A stretch of 64,000 nucleotides of DNA from Ectocarpus siliculosus. Taxonomy: Eukaryota; Sar; Phaeophyceae; Ectocarpales; Ectocarpaceae. Both the position numbers and the translations under genes were made by a program. The notes under the pieces are model-generated. The model had not been told where the DNA came from. It did no database searches and saw only the letters and a program-made list of their open reading frames with translations. The DNA lies in assembly GCA_000310025.1 (NCBI GenBank), contig FN649730.1, positions 2,064,522 through 2,128,521 on the forward strand, read 5' to 3'. This document shows positions 63,773 to 64,000 of this stretch, piece by piece; the first letter of the stretch is position 1; every line of letters starts with the position of its first letter.

Positions 63773-63900
63773 CTGGAGAGGGGTAGAAAGAGAGAGACAG
63801 ACAGGGCATCCCGGTTTCAATAGTGCTTGTTTGGGCTGGGAAAAATATCGACATTCAGAAGGGGTTCGGATCGGGCAATCGGCGTTCCGTGATTGAAGCA

Positions 63901-63985
<85 letters not shown>

Positions 63986-64000
63986 TAGAGATAGAGAGAA
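63901..64000. repeat. (CG)5 then (AG)n microsatellite in the bZIP intron, running off the window
   Basis: CG repeats at 63901-63910 followed by AG units to the end with a few A/T interruptions. It lies about 130 bp upstream of the bZIP acceptor on the coding strand. Confidence 0.95.

Overview
The window looks like nuclear DNA of an intron-rich eukaryote with mid-range GC. Genes are split into many short exons with GT-AG introns, transposons are abundant, and long (CT)n/(GA)n tracts and intronic minisatellites are common. Two 100-N scaffold gaps show it comes from a draft assembly. The style (spliced FAR1-type MULE, Copia-type gag, membrane-tethered bZIP, divergent gene pair) would suit a photosynthetic stramenopile such as a brown alga. 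That assignment is an inference; nothing in the sequence proves it.

Layout. 0-11 kb is transposon territory. There is the 3' end of a LINE-like reverse-transcriptase ORF, and a repeat (R) interrupted by a 3.47-kb Copia-type gag-only LTR element with a 5-bp target duplication. Next comes a complete 6.07-kb Mutator-like element with 107-bp inverted repeats, a 9-bp target duplication and a spliced but frameshifted transposase. 15.3-39.6 kb holds three minus-strand paralogues (A, B, C) of an unrecognised three-pass membrane protein. All three have the same three-exon structure and intron phases. Between A and B lie a dense array of the palindrome TTCCATGGAA, several short repeats, an assembly gap, and a second, uninterrupted copy of R that preserves the pre-insertion site of the LTR element. 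A MITE-like inverted-repeat element sits in intron 1 of A, and a relative of it lies near 42 kb.

44.6-59.7 kb holds two divergent multi-exon genes whose proposed starts are about 380 bp apart. On the minus strand is an alpha/beta-hydrolase with a signal peptide, a nucleophile elbow and a late catalytic His. On the plus strand is an 11-exon gene with aldo/keto-reductase-like segments. Their introns carry many minisatellites. At 63-64 kb lies the C-terminal exon of a minus-strand bZIP protein with two hydrophobic segments, whose DNA-binding part lies beyond the window.

The strongest candidates for something new are the A/B/C membrane-protein family with its diverging C-tails and the palindrome array upstream of A. 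All gene models were built by eye from reading frame, splice dinucleotides, phase agreement and, for A/B/C, comparison of paralogues. Exon ends may be off where flagged.
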